Part shown: positions 25,581 to 37,263 of the stretch, piece by piece
Position numbering within the stretch: the stretch's first letter is position 1
Layout: each line of letters starts with the position of its first letter
Assembly: GCA_905221615.1 (NCBI GenBank)
Contig: CAJNDT010006010.1
Coordinates: 84,501-148,500, forward strand
DNA length: 64,000 bases
Origin: Symbiodinium sp. CCMP2592
Lineage: Eukaryota > Sar > Dinophyceae > Suessiales > Symbiodiniaceae
Direction: 5' to 3'
Notes under the pieces: generated by a model
Seen by the model: the letters and a program-made list of their open reading frames with translations, nothing else
Told to the model about the DNA's origin: nothing
The model's database searches: none
Translations under genes and position numbers: made by a program

Positions 25581-28500
25581 TGCTCTGCGGCTGAGACACG
25601 AAATCAGAAACCTGAGCTTCGGGTTCGACTTGGTGTCAACTTATGAATGCTGCAAGCTGTTAAGCTCAATGATGGAGCTGCTGCCACAAGTTGCACGTGT
25701 TGTAACCAACAAACCGAAATGTGACCGTATCGCTGAATAGACCCACCCGGAATCCGAAGGGTTCCGAGCTTGCTGCGCGAAACTCTGCCACGTCAATTCT
25801 ATCCTTCTCCGCTGCGTCGAAGATTGGCGTGCGTCCGGTCTCCTCGGTATCGGTATGCGATTCACGGCTTGAGTCCGGAATCCCTCTAGCTGACTCCCTC
25901 CAGTCGGTTCCTATAGGCATGCAATGGCAATCGGCGTAGTGCACTTGCTTATACATATCCTTCACTAGTTTCATTTGCATGTCGATTGCGTTACACATTA
26001 AGCCAACAAATGTAAAAACAAACAACGACACGCACACGCACAAACATACATCCAAACAAACACACAAGGGACGGTCACATGTGCATGCCTTCATACAGTG
26101 CAATTAGAAGTCGTGGAACACATGATTTTCGATCAACACTGCCACGGCTGCTACGGCAGGATGCTCAGCTTACTTGCGCTGCGCTCCCGATGCCACCCGT
26201 TTGGGCCGTGAACGCCTGTTATGCTCCAGGGCTCATCAATCGCATTCGGCGACATGCCGCTTTGCACCAGCTGCTCGACCAGCGAGGCCTGCAGCAGGAC
26301 TAGAACAGGAAGAACGACTCGGCGCGAGGATGTGCGAGGCGATGTTAAGTTGGTAGTGGCTGGCCAGAACTACCCACAATATCCCACAACTAATCAGCCA
26401 CCGTCTTCGGGTCTAGAATCCAGGCCAGGCTTTCACCCTGGACGGCAAGCTAACACGGGACTGGATTTAGCCAGAGTCACAGCAGTTTCTTGTCACTTGT
26501 ACCGGGCTCGTGCAGCACTGCTTGGCCTTTTGTTCCTGCTTCTCATCACAAAAGAAAGCCGATCACGGCGTGGTGATATAGAACAGTTTTAGCAGTGTTA
26601 GCAATGGAAGCATGTACTTCATCCGGAAGTACTGTGCGCAGCTACATGTCAATGCCACCTGAAGAACCGCGGAGCACAAAGGAAACCTCTACATGCAAAT
26701 CGCTGTCGTTACTTCGCCGTCAGTTCCGGTAGTACGGCCTGTGCCTGCCGCCTTGTCGTCGTGTCACTAAGCGCTATTTATCTCGACCCAGCAGCGTTGC
26801 CGAAGCCAGCTGCTGCGAACAGGACCGAGCCACCACTGCCTTGAAAGAGAGGCACCTGGGAATCAACTACCCTATAAACAAGCATATAAAAATGCATGTG
26901 TATATATGTGTCTATACGCATTTAGATATACTAATGTATACACAACTACGTGCAATCACTGTCTAACAAAACCACTAAGAATTTTCAAAGGCACAGGCGA
27001 AGCAGCCCGGTAACACTTCGATCCAAGCCTTGGGGTCCTACACCACATGTCTGTTCATTTCAATGTCGGGTCGTTTCCAGCCCTCCAGAACACTCCAAAG
27101 AATTACGACAGCGTAGATCCGAAACAGCTTCTCTAAACGGTCAAAGCGGTAAACACCCAAAAGCTATGCCAGGAGCACCCCAGCCAACACCAGCCCATGA
27201 GTCCAAGCAAAAAAGACACCAGAACTATAACTATATACGACTTTCCGATGCGGAAAGACGAATCACGTCCACCTGACAATCTGAACAGCTCCGTGTCGCA
27301 AGCACCAGTTTCAGTAGGCATGGGTTCGAGACGGGATATAGCCTGGCCCTGCTAGCACCGACTTCGAGCTCTGCATGGAGTACGGATGAGTACGGGTTCC
27401 TACCAAAAACACCCCAAAATGAAAAGCTGTGGCTCCCCCGACCCAAAAGCCTCCACATACTTCGTTACTTCATCGTGTGGTGAAATAAAATAAAAAAAGC
27501 AAGTTTTCCACCGCCACGCAGATAAAGAAGCAACAAACCATGCGAGGGCTACGCTTCTTATGCTGAGTTGTTCCATGCCTCCTGGAAAACCCCACATAAC
27601 CAAGTGCTTCAAGCAAACAGTTACAGTAAAAGTTCAAAATTTCCACAGTGGTGTGGCCAGGTGGGGTGTTACACATGTTGTAGTGGCTCTCTGGCCTAAC
27701 AATGGGCTTCAGCGACACCACGGTGGGACCTGCATGGGCTTAAGCCCGGATGAAGACGCGAGCTCACAAGTCCAGCGTCGAAAACATAGTCACCATAATA
27801 CAAACATCGGTCGAACATGTGGGAATATTTCGGGATACTGTCAGCGGATGCAGCAAAGGTATCGGGAACACCAAGACTGGGAAATAATACACAGAAAGCT
27901 ACGTCAAGTTCAGAAACTCAAGAAACACAAAACGAAGTGTTTGACAGGTTGTTGCAAATGCCACGAATCGTTCGGAATGATTCTGACCGGCCTAGCGCAC
28001 GGTGACATGCTCCGGAAGTCTCCTGAATCATAGCGATGGCGATGGGTTCTGGAATTCCGATTCACAGTAGTAGATTCACTGCAACTTCAGGCCTCAACCA
28101 TTATTGCGAATTCTGGCCAGAAGAAAGTCTCACGATGTGGCCCAGCCTAGAACCAGACGAGTCACTAGGTGGTAGTGGCCACGTGCAAGGCCGAGTTCCA
28201 GAGGCACCACGCCTGGGAGTTGATCATCTGGAAAGAATCTTCCGCCGTTCGGATTGGGGCGTGAGGAATCTTGACTCAAAGCAATCATATCATGCAAAAC
28301 CAGGTTGAGAATTCCATTCACGTGGTGTTCTGGCTAATTACCTTCCACAACACGACGTCGACCATCCGTGACGAACGGGTTGATGGGTCTCGCGAACTTC
28401 TCTCCGAGCTCAGCCCCTGGGATTTTGGAAATCCTAGCAAGCTGGTCACTTGCCACTGACAAGTCGTTGGTTTGGTCGTTCAGTGCAAAGCCTTGAAGAA

Positions 28501-28732
28501 CGGATCGTCGCAGCTGCCAATTCAAAAGCTGTTCTTCGGAATCCCGATCCACGGCCCGGTGAAAGGTCTTTTGCCAGCTGGCCGTCGGCATCTCTCGATC
28601 GAAGATCAGCTCCTGGGAAAGGTCCAGCATGTGCTGTATGTGCGGTAAGCTGCACACTGACTTAGTTCATCTCCATGCTCAACTTGTTGTATGGATTGGC
28701 TTGAGGGACGGACTGGCAAAGGCCTCAAGCAG

Positions 28733-28734
<2 letters not shown>
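25581..28734. other. No recognisable gene
   Basis: Only short competing frames are present. A/C-rich and TA-rich short tracts lie near 26.0 and 26.9 kb. No conserved motif was seen. Confidence 0.45.
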
Positions 28735-28763
<29 letters not shown>

Positions 28764-28789
28764 GCCAGGGTTATGGTATAAGGGTGTTA

Positions 28790-28820
<31 letters not shown>

Positions 28821-28822
28821 TG
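28735..28822. repeat. Two (CT)n microsatellites
   Basis: CT runs at about 28736-28763 and 28796-28819 are separated by about 33 bp of ordinary sequence. Confidence 0.95.
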
Positions 28823-29084
28823 CCGTGCCATCATCGAGAGTCTCGCAATGCAAGGCTGACCTGTGATATAGTATACAGTATACGTACTGTAGTAGCAAAC
28901 AGCTATGGCAACTTGATCATCAGTCTGCGAGACTGGTGCGGCAAACTCATTTTCGTTGCTCAGCCAAGCCCTTCGACCGACTGTGAGCTGCTAATGCCGA
29001 CGGAAGCCACCTAAAAGAATCGAAACGTCGTAAGCTCATCTAAAGTCGCGGAGTCCTGAGAGGTACTACCGGCTCTCTAAAGCT

Positions 29085-29240
29085 ATGCCCTTCCGCGACT
29101 GGCCTTCAGCCACCAGCCATTGCACATTCTCCCAGTCTCCACCCGCAGCCGCATAGTGCACCGGAGTCCGCCCACGACTATCTTTTGCCGACACTCCAAC
29201 CTGCCGTGGCACCATTCTCGCCGGTGAAGTCAGGCAGTAA
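29085..29240 (-). CDS. Ankyrin-repeat exon (3' part of interrupted gene)
   Basis: The minus-strand frame reads DSRGRTPVHYAAAGGDWENV followed by QWLVAEG. This is a textbook ankyrin repeat with the TPxHxAA turn and the second helix. The frame stops soon after, at about 29066. A splice donor is more likely just before that; GAAG|GC suggests a GC-AG intron, which dinoflagellates use. It is read as one of three minus-strand ankyrin exons (with 30.8 and 43.3 kb) of a gene split by the 11-kb transposon. The linkage is an inference. Confidence 0.6.
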
Positions 29241-29289
29241 TCTGATAGAAACCCCAGCGGCATGAATAACAACAACCGGACGAGGAGGT

Positions 29290-29375
29290 AAAGCCAGAGA
29301 GAGAGAGAAAGAGAAACGGAAACAGAAAGAGAAAGGGAAGGAAGGGAGAGAGACACAGAAAGAGAGAGATAACAA
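29290..29375. repeat. GA-rich simple sequence
   Basis: GAGAGA and GAAAC-type units on the + strand. A second GA-rich tract with similar composition lies at about 30520-30685, and a G-run lies at 30250-30270. These produce Ser/Leu-rich artefact frames on the minus strand. Confidence 0.85.
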
Positions 29376-30760
29376 ACGAACACCCACAGACATATCCGCG
29401 GAGAGACGAACGATCAACTGCACTGACTGGTTGGCTGATTGGCATACCAGCATGAAAACACCGGGCAGAAAACCATGCGCCTGCGCCGGAAGCAATGTGT
29501 GACATGTTAACACTCCGAGCACGCGCATGCATGATGCAACGTCAGGGCCGACTAACGCAACACGCAGGCAATGAACGCTCCCACCAGCTGTTGTCTGGGC
29601 CGCTGCTCTCGAGGGAATATGCGCCAACTGCTGCATCTGTACCGCAAGCCCGACTTGGTAATGACCCACTTACAGGTAGCAGCCGGGTGCAGATACAGTG
29701 GTTTGCCGCTTTTCATCCGAACAGCTCGTTCGTATCATTATGTAGGCAGCTTGGAGTTAACATCAGTTAATGATCATGACATCTGCCAGCTGTCATGGTA
29801 TCTACAAAATACTTGTTGCTTAAACCCCCCCTCTCCCCGGAAACAACGGAAACAACGACATGATAAGGCAGGTTGCAACATGAAATGCGACCTCCAGAAG
29901 GTCACTGTGTATATTTGGTCATCAACAATGGGATCCACAAGCAGTTGCGATGTGCCTGTTTCTGCTACTGCGCAGGCAGAAGCCTGCAAATATCTTCACA
30001 ATGGCAACGTGCCTCTGTGCGAATTGGTTGATTTGAAGCCTCAAGTTCAAGCGACGTGGTACCCACAAAAGCCCGGCCATCTGGCCGCTTCCTGGCAACA
30101 GCCAGCTGGGAGTTTCGCCAGCTTGTAGCCTTCAGCCCGCGCCGCCCGCGCCTGGGAGCTTCGCAGCATCTCCAGCACCCCAGACGCAGCTGTGCCCGGC
30201 AGTGTGGCCACCTCCCATGACGCTCAGATCGATTCTCGGATGCTCGGGCGTGGGGGGGGGGGGGGGGGGAGGGTCGCAAAGTTACGGACTTTACAGCAGC
30301 ATAGTTGCTATGTTCTGCAACTTCTTCAGGAATGCAGCTACGTGGTTCAGAGCCTTCAACCGTGATATATCTGCCCCGAACGTATACAGAACCAGTAACA
30401 AGACCTTGCGATTCAAGCCAACTGTTGCTGGCCACAGCTCGGAGGACCAGCTCATTGACAAGAACTCGAATCCGCCAGCGTGGAGAGCGGAACATATAGG
30501 ATTACAAAGGCCAATCGGAGAGAGCGAGCGAGCGAGCGCGAGAGAGAGACAGAGACAGAGAGAGCGCGAGAGAAAGAATAGAGACAAGAGGCAGTGGCAG
30601 ACAGACGGGGAAACCAAGCGGGGCAGACAGAAAAAGAGGGAGCAATAAGAGAGAGATGAGAGACAAAGAACGAGCGAGGGAGACAGGTCCAAAACTCGCC
30701 AGCAAACACAAGTTTGACAGTAAGGTGGGATTACGACATCCCTCCCTTCCATGGTGGTGC

Positions 30761-30876
30761 CGTGTGCAACGGTGCTGCGCCGGCGACGGTTCTGGAAGCA
30801 CTGTCAGCTCCCAAGGAAAGTAGCTCCTCGAGAAAGGGGCATCCGTACAGCGCGCCCCGGAGAATGTGAGTTTCAA
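30761..30876 (-). CDS. Ankyrin-repeat exon (middle part of interrupted gene)
   Basis: After an acceptor-like GCTGCAG on the minus strand, the frame gives FLEELLSLGADSASRTV and then APLHTA. This is the end of one ankyrin repeat (helix 2 plus the GAD loop) and the start of the next (xPLHxA). The exon would end near 30761 at a GC donor or continue a few codons further. It has the same strand and domain type as the exons at 29.1 kb and 43.3 kb. Confidence 0.55.
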
Positions 30877-32061
30877 CTGCAGCTGGAATCTGCGATTCAA
30901 CCCAAGCCCAAGCTCGACCTGTACACATCCGCAAATCATCTCCTCGAGAAGCTCTAGTTTACTGTTCAGGTGGATCAGCTGCTCGCCAGCCAAGTTCCTG
31001 AGGGAAAGGAACGGGCGAAGGCTTTGCAATATTATCGCTGAGCTGTCGAAAGTACGAGCTTCTAATCTCCGGTGGGCAGTTACTTGTCGTTCTTCGGACT
31101 TAAGACTTAAGCAACACACGCCGGCGGGGCTATCATGTGTGGAGGCAGCCGCCTTATATCGCAGGAGCGTACATGGACGGCACAAAACATGGCACAATCC
31201 CCACAGGGCAGGCAGGTGTGTGTACGTGCTTTACAGACACGATCGGTTACGATGACCGGTAATTTCTGCAATGCTCTGGACCGCGTGCTTCCAGAAAGCT
31301 ATCGTTAAGGCTCTATATAGAGGCATTCTATGAGCATAGCGCCTGGGGCCTGTTGTTCAAAAATCTGTTCTTCAAGTCGAGGTGAATTATCCTTGAAAGT
31401 GGCTCTCAGCCTGACCGAGCTGGACGCTGCCGCTTGCCAAGCGGCCGGAGAGACGTGACGTTGGAGAGCAACGTTGGATCTGCCGGATGAAACGCCCTAC
31501 ATTCCAAGCTCCACAACGTCATGCATACCATGTGCATTGCTTTCATACGTGAGACAGGACAACCTTCAAAAGAACCCTCAAAGGATCTCCAAGGATTCGT
31601 TTCGCTACCTTTGCAACGCCACTCTCCCCTGCACAAATACTTATTGGCGTTGTTTCGACCACTTGGGAAGCCCGTGGTGTCTGCAGTGCGTGCCTCAGCC
31701 AGATCTGATACACGACAAGATGATTAAAGAACAGCGCTGACGAGCGTCGAGAGAGCGTTGGAGTAGCAATTGCCGAGAGGGGTCGTCCCCAATAATGATT
31801 CAATAATGGTGCAGCAAAAGCACCCACGAGGACCGAGGAGATTCGAAACACAAGGCTCACTTCCAGGGGCCTGCAAACGTCAGCCCTCTCTGCGCTAAGA
31901 TCTGGAGCGCCTCAAGCACCTTCCAAGTGGATGCGGGAAGTAGTTTTGACCTAGCTTCCGAAGTCAAGAAACGCCTCCAAGGCGAGGCCCCTCATCGTAA
32001 AACGCTAAGTGCTCAAATATGCTCATACATTCGAGATGCAGGACCGGGTCGAATACTGACC
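30877..32061. other. Probable intron or flank of the ankyrin gene
   Basis: No domain recognised. A 105-codon minus-strand frame (31543-31860) is unassigned. The region ends at the TA target site of the transposon at 32062-32063. Confidence 0.35.
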
Positions 32062-32063
32062 TA

Positions 32064-32084
32064 ATGTCAACCTCCTATTAATAA
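32064..32084 (+). repeat. Left terminal inverted repeat
   Basis: The sequence ATGTCAACCTCCTATTAATAA matches the reverse complement of 43103-43123 at 17 of 21 positions. It is preceded by TA and followed by a run of C. Confidence 0.75.
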
Positions 32085-32154
32085 CCCCCCCCCCCCCCTT
32101 GATTGATTTGTCGCCCGGGGTAGGGGGGATTGATTATTGAGGGGGGTCGTCGTC

Positions 32155-32345
32155 GTAGTACAGTAGTACAGTATCACAATAATTAGTACAGTAGTACAAT
32201 AGTACAGTATTATAGTACTACAATATAATGATAATAGCACAATAGTACAAAAGTACAGTATTGATACAATAGTACAGTAGTAGAGTAGTACAATACGAGT
32301 ATTGTAGTAATATTTAGAGTAAGTAATAATTAATACAGTAGTAGT
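32155..32345 (+). repeat. Degenerate AGTAC/AGTATA repeat
   Basis: Units such as AGTACAGT and AGTACAATA are repeated with drift. The tract lies between the left terminus and the first GC-rich block of the transposon. Confidence 0.75.
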
Positions 32346-32672
32346 TGCACGTTATCGCGGCCGAGCAGCTTGGGCTCTCGGCAATTATCGCCCTCTTGCA
32401 CTCTCACGCAGCCGCTCCTCTCGTCTCTAGATACGTATCCAGTATTGTTTCTTATTTTTTGTTTATTTGTAATTATGAATTAAACTACATCTCTCTTAGA
32501 ACTTGTCTAATTACACTCAATCCCCCAAGGCAATGGCCTCCTTGACGACAACCTCTGTGCCGGCTCTCTCTGAGATTGCAGAGGAGGGGCCTCTGTAAAA
32601 TAAGTAATAAATAAACTCTAATTTCGGAATCCCCTGCAGGCGGGCTCTCTGGCCCCGGCCGAGGATCTCTCG

Positions 32673-33716
32673 ATGATGGGAGACGAGGAGGGTTCAGTGG
32701 GTTAAGGGGTGGTGCTCTGGTTTTGGGGGGTTTCTCTTGCCCTGCAGGGCGGCTCTACAGCAGCGGAGCCCGGAGCTCCTCTCGCGGACTCGGACCAGGC
32801 AGCTCTGGGAGAGCTTTTGGACTCTAAGTAAATGGGCTTTAGTAATTATAATAAATCTCGAGGGTTTAAAAGGGTTTTTCCCTGCAGGCTCCGGCCAACT
32901 CTGCTCTCGGCGGAGGAGGAAGCGGAGGCTCTGGCCGTGGTGGACCGCCGGGCCCCGGCTCTCCGGGGGATGCAACTTGTCTAATTAGTTATAGGGTTTA
33001 ATTAGGGGTTTAGGGGTTTAGGATAATTATTGCTTGTATTCTCTCAACCTCAGGGATGGGGCTCTGATCCTCCCGTGCTGGGCTACTACACCGGAGCCCG
33101 TGTCGTGGGCCTCTCGCTGCTGGTGGTGTGCCTAGACCGTAATTACACCTGTAATTAAACCCGACTAAACCCTAATTAATGGTATTGAAACCTAAACCCC
33201 AAACCCTAAACCCAAACTCTCAGGAATGTCTCTTCGATCCTGGTCACCTACCATCGTGCTGCCGATAGTCTCGGGGCTCTTCGCCGCAGCGGAACGCACA
33301 CGCGGCTCACTCTCAGAAGGCCCTCTTCTTTCTTTAAGTATTTTTTGGGGGGGTTCGCTTTGTTTCTTAATGGGGGTTGAGTTTATTTAGTGATTCAGTA
33401 TAGAATATAGGGACTGTAAATCAGGTGGTTGGACGCCGAGCTCTCGCGAATGCACTCTGAGTCGCACCACACGGCGAACTCTTGGCAGGCGGTTTGTGTC
33501 TTCTCTAGATTTCGCAGCTTCTTTTCGTTTTCGTTGTGAATTAACAAAGATAGTAATTACTAGGGTTTAGGGTTTATTTATTAATTAATTAATTATTCAT
33601 TAATTAATTAAGTTCTAATTACTAGTTCCCAAATCCTCTCAGGCATTATGGGAGCTTTGGGTGCAACTCTGGAGTGCATCTGGAAGCTCCTCCACGAACT
33701 CTCGGACGACTCTTAA
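32673..33716 (+). CDS. Candidate seven-exon transposon gene, about 191 codons
   Basis: I could join seven short open blocks with GT-AG introns, each boundary keeping one frame. Exons are 32673-32696, 32748-32827, 32888-32978, 33054-33138, 33224-33337, 33425-33532 and 33643-33716 (stop TAA). Intron phases are 0, 2, 0, 1, 1, 1, and five of the six acceptors end CAG with G following (the third and sixth read CTCAG). The start is ATGATG at 32673; the open block extends upstream to 32640, so a further 5' exon is possible (an ATG-led frame at 32534 does not join in phase). The product is acidic and Ala/Leu-rich at first (LADSDQAALGELLDS, then SAEEEAEALAVVD), then hydrophobic and basic. I recognise no domain. 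The model rests only on frame joining and could be incomplete. Confidence 0.35.
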
Positions 33717-35489
33717 TTACAATGGAATTAACCCGAAACCCTTAAACCCTAAACCCTAACCTTAGTTACTTACTAATCTAACCCTAAAGCCACTCCCAGG
33801 AGACGGCGCCCACTCCAGCGCATGTGGGCGAGATTCTGGCCTCTGTGAAGTGGCTCTGGGAGGAGTTTCTCGACTTGAAATAATTAATTAATAAACCCCT
33901 AAGTAAGCCCTAAAACCCCACTTGAGCCCTGAACCCATAATTAATTAACCCTTAAACCCCTAAACTCTAAACCCTAAGTAACGAATACCCTGGAGGTCCG
34001 GGCTCTGCTCTCCTCTCTCCAATGCACCGGAGTTTGGGGGTGTGCTTGGATTGTGGTTTGCGAACCAAAGCTCTATCGTCATTGACCGCTGCCGCTACCT
34101 TGCTGAGTTTCTTGGTTGTTTAATTAACGTATTTCTTTCCGTAATTAGTTATATCTCAATAATGTAATGACAATGGGTTGTTTTAATTCTTAATTGAACA
34201 TGGATTCGGATGCGTCTGTGGACACTACAATCCGCCGAGAAAAAATTGAACATGGCAGGTTCTCTTGCTATCGGCAGTTCAGCTGGCCTCTCATGCTTCG
34301 ACGAGCCTCTCGGTTTAGTTAATAAAGGGTTCAGGGCTTAGTTAGGGGTTGTTAATTAAATAGTTAATTGAGGTTTGGGGGAAGATGGCTTATGTTTTGC
34401 TGCAGGTGTCCTTCCCTCTCTGGTTGGAACAACAAGCCCTCTCGGTGACCTGCTTCTCTGCCGACCGATGGGACCCTCTGCTGTGATCACCAACTTTTTT
34501 TTGCAACCTCTAGTTAAAGCCTGAAACCCTGAACCACAAACACCCACCCTAAACCCTAAACCCTAAATTAATTCTCATCCGAGGCCTAGAGGAACCTCTC
34601 AGGGAGAAGATCTCTTTGATGCTCGGTTGTTTTAATTAATTAATTAAGCCTTTCAAAAAATGTAATTAAACAACACCCCTAAACCCTAAAGGCCCTAAAG
34701 CCTAAAACCGGAAAACCCACAACCCCTGATTAATTAAACCTTGAACCCTTAATTAAACCCTAAATAACTAAACTCTGAAACCTCTAACTTGAAACCCCAA
34801 ACCCTGAAATAAGCCCTCTGAAACCCTAAACCCCAAACTCTAAACTTACCCAAACCCTCAAACCCTAAACCCCAAACTCTATCCGAGGCATAGGGGTGGA
34901 GCCTCTATGCCTTGATTCTGGCGACGCTCGGCTCTGGTTTTAGGGTTCGGGGTTTAGGGGTCAAGGGGTTCCAGGGTTTGGGGCGGTTTTAGGGTTTCGG
35001 GGTTTAGGGTGAAGGGGTTCCAGGGTTTGGGGTTCGTTGGGGGTATTCCTTAATTAAACCCTATGTACCTAATTAATTAAGGCTTAACTAAACCCTTCTT
35101 AAGTAATTAAACCAAAAACTTCAACACCCTAATTAACCCCAAACCTTAAACCGTGGCCCTACACACAAACTAGGCCGTACACCTTAATTCAACCCTAAAC
35201 TCCCCAAACCCTCTTAATTAATTCATGCTCCGAGGAGCTCTTTGCTTTGGCTCTCGAGCAGCACTCTACGCTGCTCGACGATAATACTCATTATTATATT
35301 ATATTATATTATATTATATTATATTATATTATATTATATTAATTATATTATAGAATATTATATTATATTATACTATATTATATTATATTAATTATATTAT
35401 ATTATATTATTTATATATATATATATATATATATCATGATTTCATGTATACTACTTAATTATACACATATGTTATATATGTATATGTAT

Positions 35490-35520
<31 letters not shown>

Positions 35521-35543
35521 GTATGTATATATATATATATATT

Positions 35544-35586
<43 letters not shown>

Positions 35587-36110
35587 TTACATATATGTAT
35601 ATATATATATATGTGTGTACATATTCATATATATATATATATATATATATACATATCTATCTATCTATCTATATATATATATATAATGTTATACATATGC
35701 CCATCCCAGGCTTTGATGAGCCGGGCTCTTCAAGATCGAGAGCTCGCAGAAGCCGGCTTTTTTTAAAGTAACCCTAATTAAACCCTAAACGCTAAACCCT
35801 AAACCCTTACCTTAACTTCGAGCCTAAACCCTAGACTCTAAAACCTTAACACCTGAACTCTCAGGCAACCCAAAACCCTACTAAACCCCCGAAACCCTAA
35901 ACCCCAACCCTTAAACCCTAAACCCTTACAGGCCTTAATTACCTTTACCTTCGAGCCTAAACCTTAGACTCTAGAACCCTAAAACCTCAACTCTCCAAAA
36001 AAGCCCGCTCTCTGCTGGAGCATCTCTCTGGAACTGTTCAGCCGACTCTCAGCTTGGCTCTGCAAAAGAGCTCACTCTTTTGTGCTTTGGGGTTTAGGGT
36101 TTATGTACGG
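33139..36110 (+). repeat. Intronic telomere-like CCCTAAA/TTTAGGG and TTAATTAA filler
   Basis: AT-rich segments between GC-rich blocks consist largely of degenerate CCCTAAA units and TTAATTAA runs. Examples are at about 33195-33215, 33740-33760, 34545-34566, 34850-34880, 35775-35810 and 35880-35930. The opposite orientation (TTTAGGG, GGGTTTAGG) appears at about 34938-35030. TTTAGGG is the plant-type telomere unit, also reported for dinoflagellates. The units are scattered, imperfect and change orientation, so this is interstitial and not a chromosome end. GC-rich blocks in between (for example 33799-33883 and 34880-34935) may be more exons, which I could not join. Confidence 0.7.
35285..35690. 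repeat. (ATTAT)n and (TA)n/(GTATAT)n microsatellites
   Basis: A pentanucleotide run ATTAT occupies about 35288-35412. TATATA and GTATATGTATAT runs extend to about 35690. The Tyr/Ile-rich frames across it are artefacts. Confidence 0.95.
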
Positions 36111-36184
36111 TTTAATTAATTAGTTTAGTTTCTAGCGCAAACACACACAAACACGCATGCTCTCTCTCTCTCTCTCGCTGTCTA

Positions 36185-36215
<31 letters not shown>

Positions 36216-36404
36216 GCTTTTAAAGTTGTGTTTTGCGGAGAACAGTCAGCCCGGGAGCTCTTTTGCTCTCAGCAACTTGGCCTCTTGCTTGGAAACATGG
36301 AGACTGTCTCTCCCACCGTCTCTGTGAACCAGTGCCTCCGTTCGCATTTCGCTTTGGCTCTTGTGTCTCTTTCAATAATCTTTTCTTTTTATTGCCGGAC
36401 TCAG

Positions 36405-36801
36405 GTACGTTTCTCTTCTCTGCATCAGCAGATGCTTCTTGGAGCACGAGGAAGACGTCGCCTCTCTGATTGGAGAACTCTTGGGCCTGCCTCTGCATGA
36501 TTGCTCTTGGTGCCTTGAGGACGGCATGAGGTTCTCTCCGGAGGTCTCTTGTTTCAGCTCTGAGAGGTGGACTCTTCAGGGATGGCTGATCCGACGCAGA
36601 GATCTCTCTGTTGGAGACCTTCTCTTCTTGGAGGGCCGTCGCTCTTGGCGGGTGCTGACCCAGGAGGATCTCGATGATCTGGGGAACTCTCTGCCTGGCA
36701 GTCAAACACACTCTGAAGCTTCTGAGCATGATGAGCACCACTCTGATCATGATGATTGGGAGATGTTAGTTCCTCTCCCTGCCTCGCCCGAAGCGGCCTG
36801 A
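36405..36801 (+). CDS. Transposon-encoded acidic protein, 3' exon
   Basis: An open block follows an acceptor-like GGACTCAG at 36397-36404 and ends in TGA at 36799-36801. It has no internal ATG near its start, which fits an exon rather than a complete gene. The product has a segment HEEDVASLIGELLGLPLHD, a basic middle, and an acidic His/Asp-rich tail with repeated SE/HD pairs before the stop. A preceding open block at about 36228-36350 is a candidate upstream exon with an unresolved junction. No domain recognised. Codon use shows the same CTCT bias as the transposase. Confidence 0.4.
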
Positions 36802-37263
36802 ACTGAACTCTCTCTCGCTTTCAGCAGAAACAGCCGGCTGCTCGCAGGGTCTCTGTCGCATGTTTGTTGAGCGGCCACTCTGAACAAGTCTTTTGAATAG
36901 CCAAGAACTTCTCTTGTGCATTCGCCGCAAGACTCTTTTGAGCAGCCACGCTGAAGAAGGCAGAACTGAAGCAGTGTTCTCTTTTCAACCTTAGCAGAAG
37001 CTCGTATCAGCCCCGCTCTGACCGTGTAAGTCCTTTAGAAAGGCATCGCCTCTCCATTGCAATGGCAATGGAGATCTCTTCGGAGGAGGAAGCGGCACCG
37101 GATGCCGTCGGCTCTTCCCTCGGTCTTGCAGGAGCTGTCGTTGCCTCTGAGTCCAGCTCTTCCAGCAGACAAGGCACGTTTGGTAAAGTGTCAGCAATGA
37201 ACAATGATCCTGCTCTCCTTTCCCTGCTCCTTTGAAAGCCGAAGCTTTCGCAAGCAAGGACAT
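36802..37263. other. Transposon spacer, 3' UTR-like
   Basis: CTCT-rich sequence without a convincing open frame, between the acidic-protein exon and the 300-bp repeats. Confidence 0.4.
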
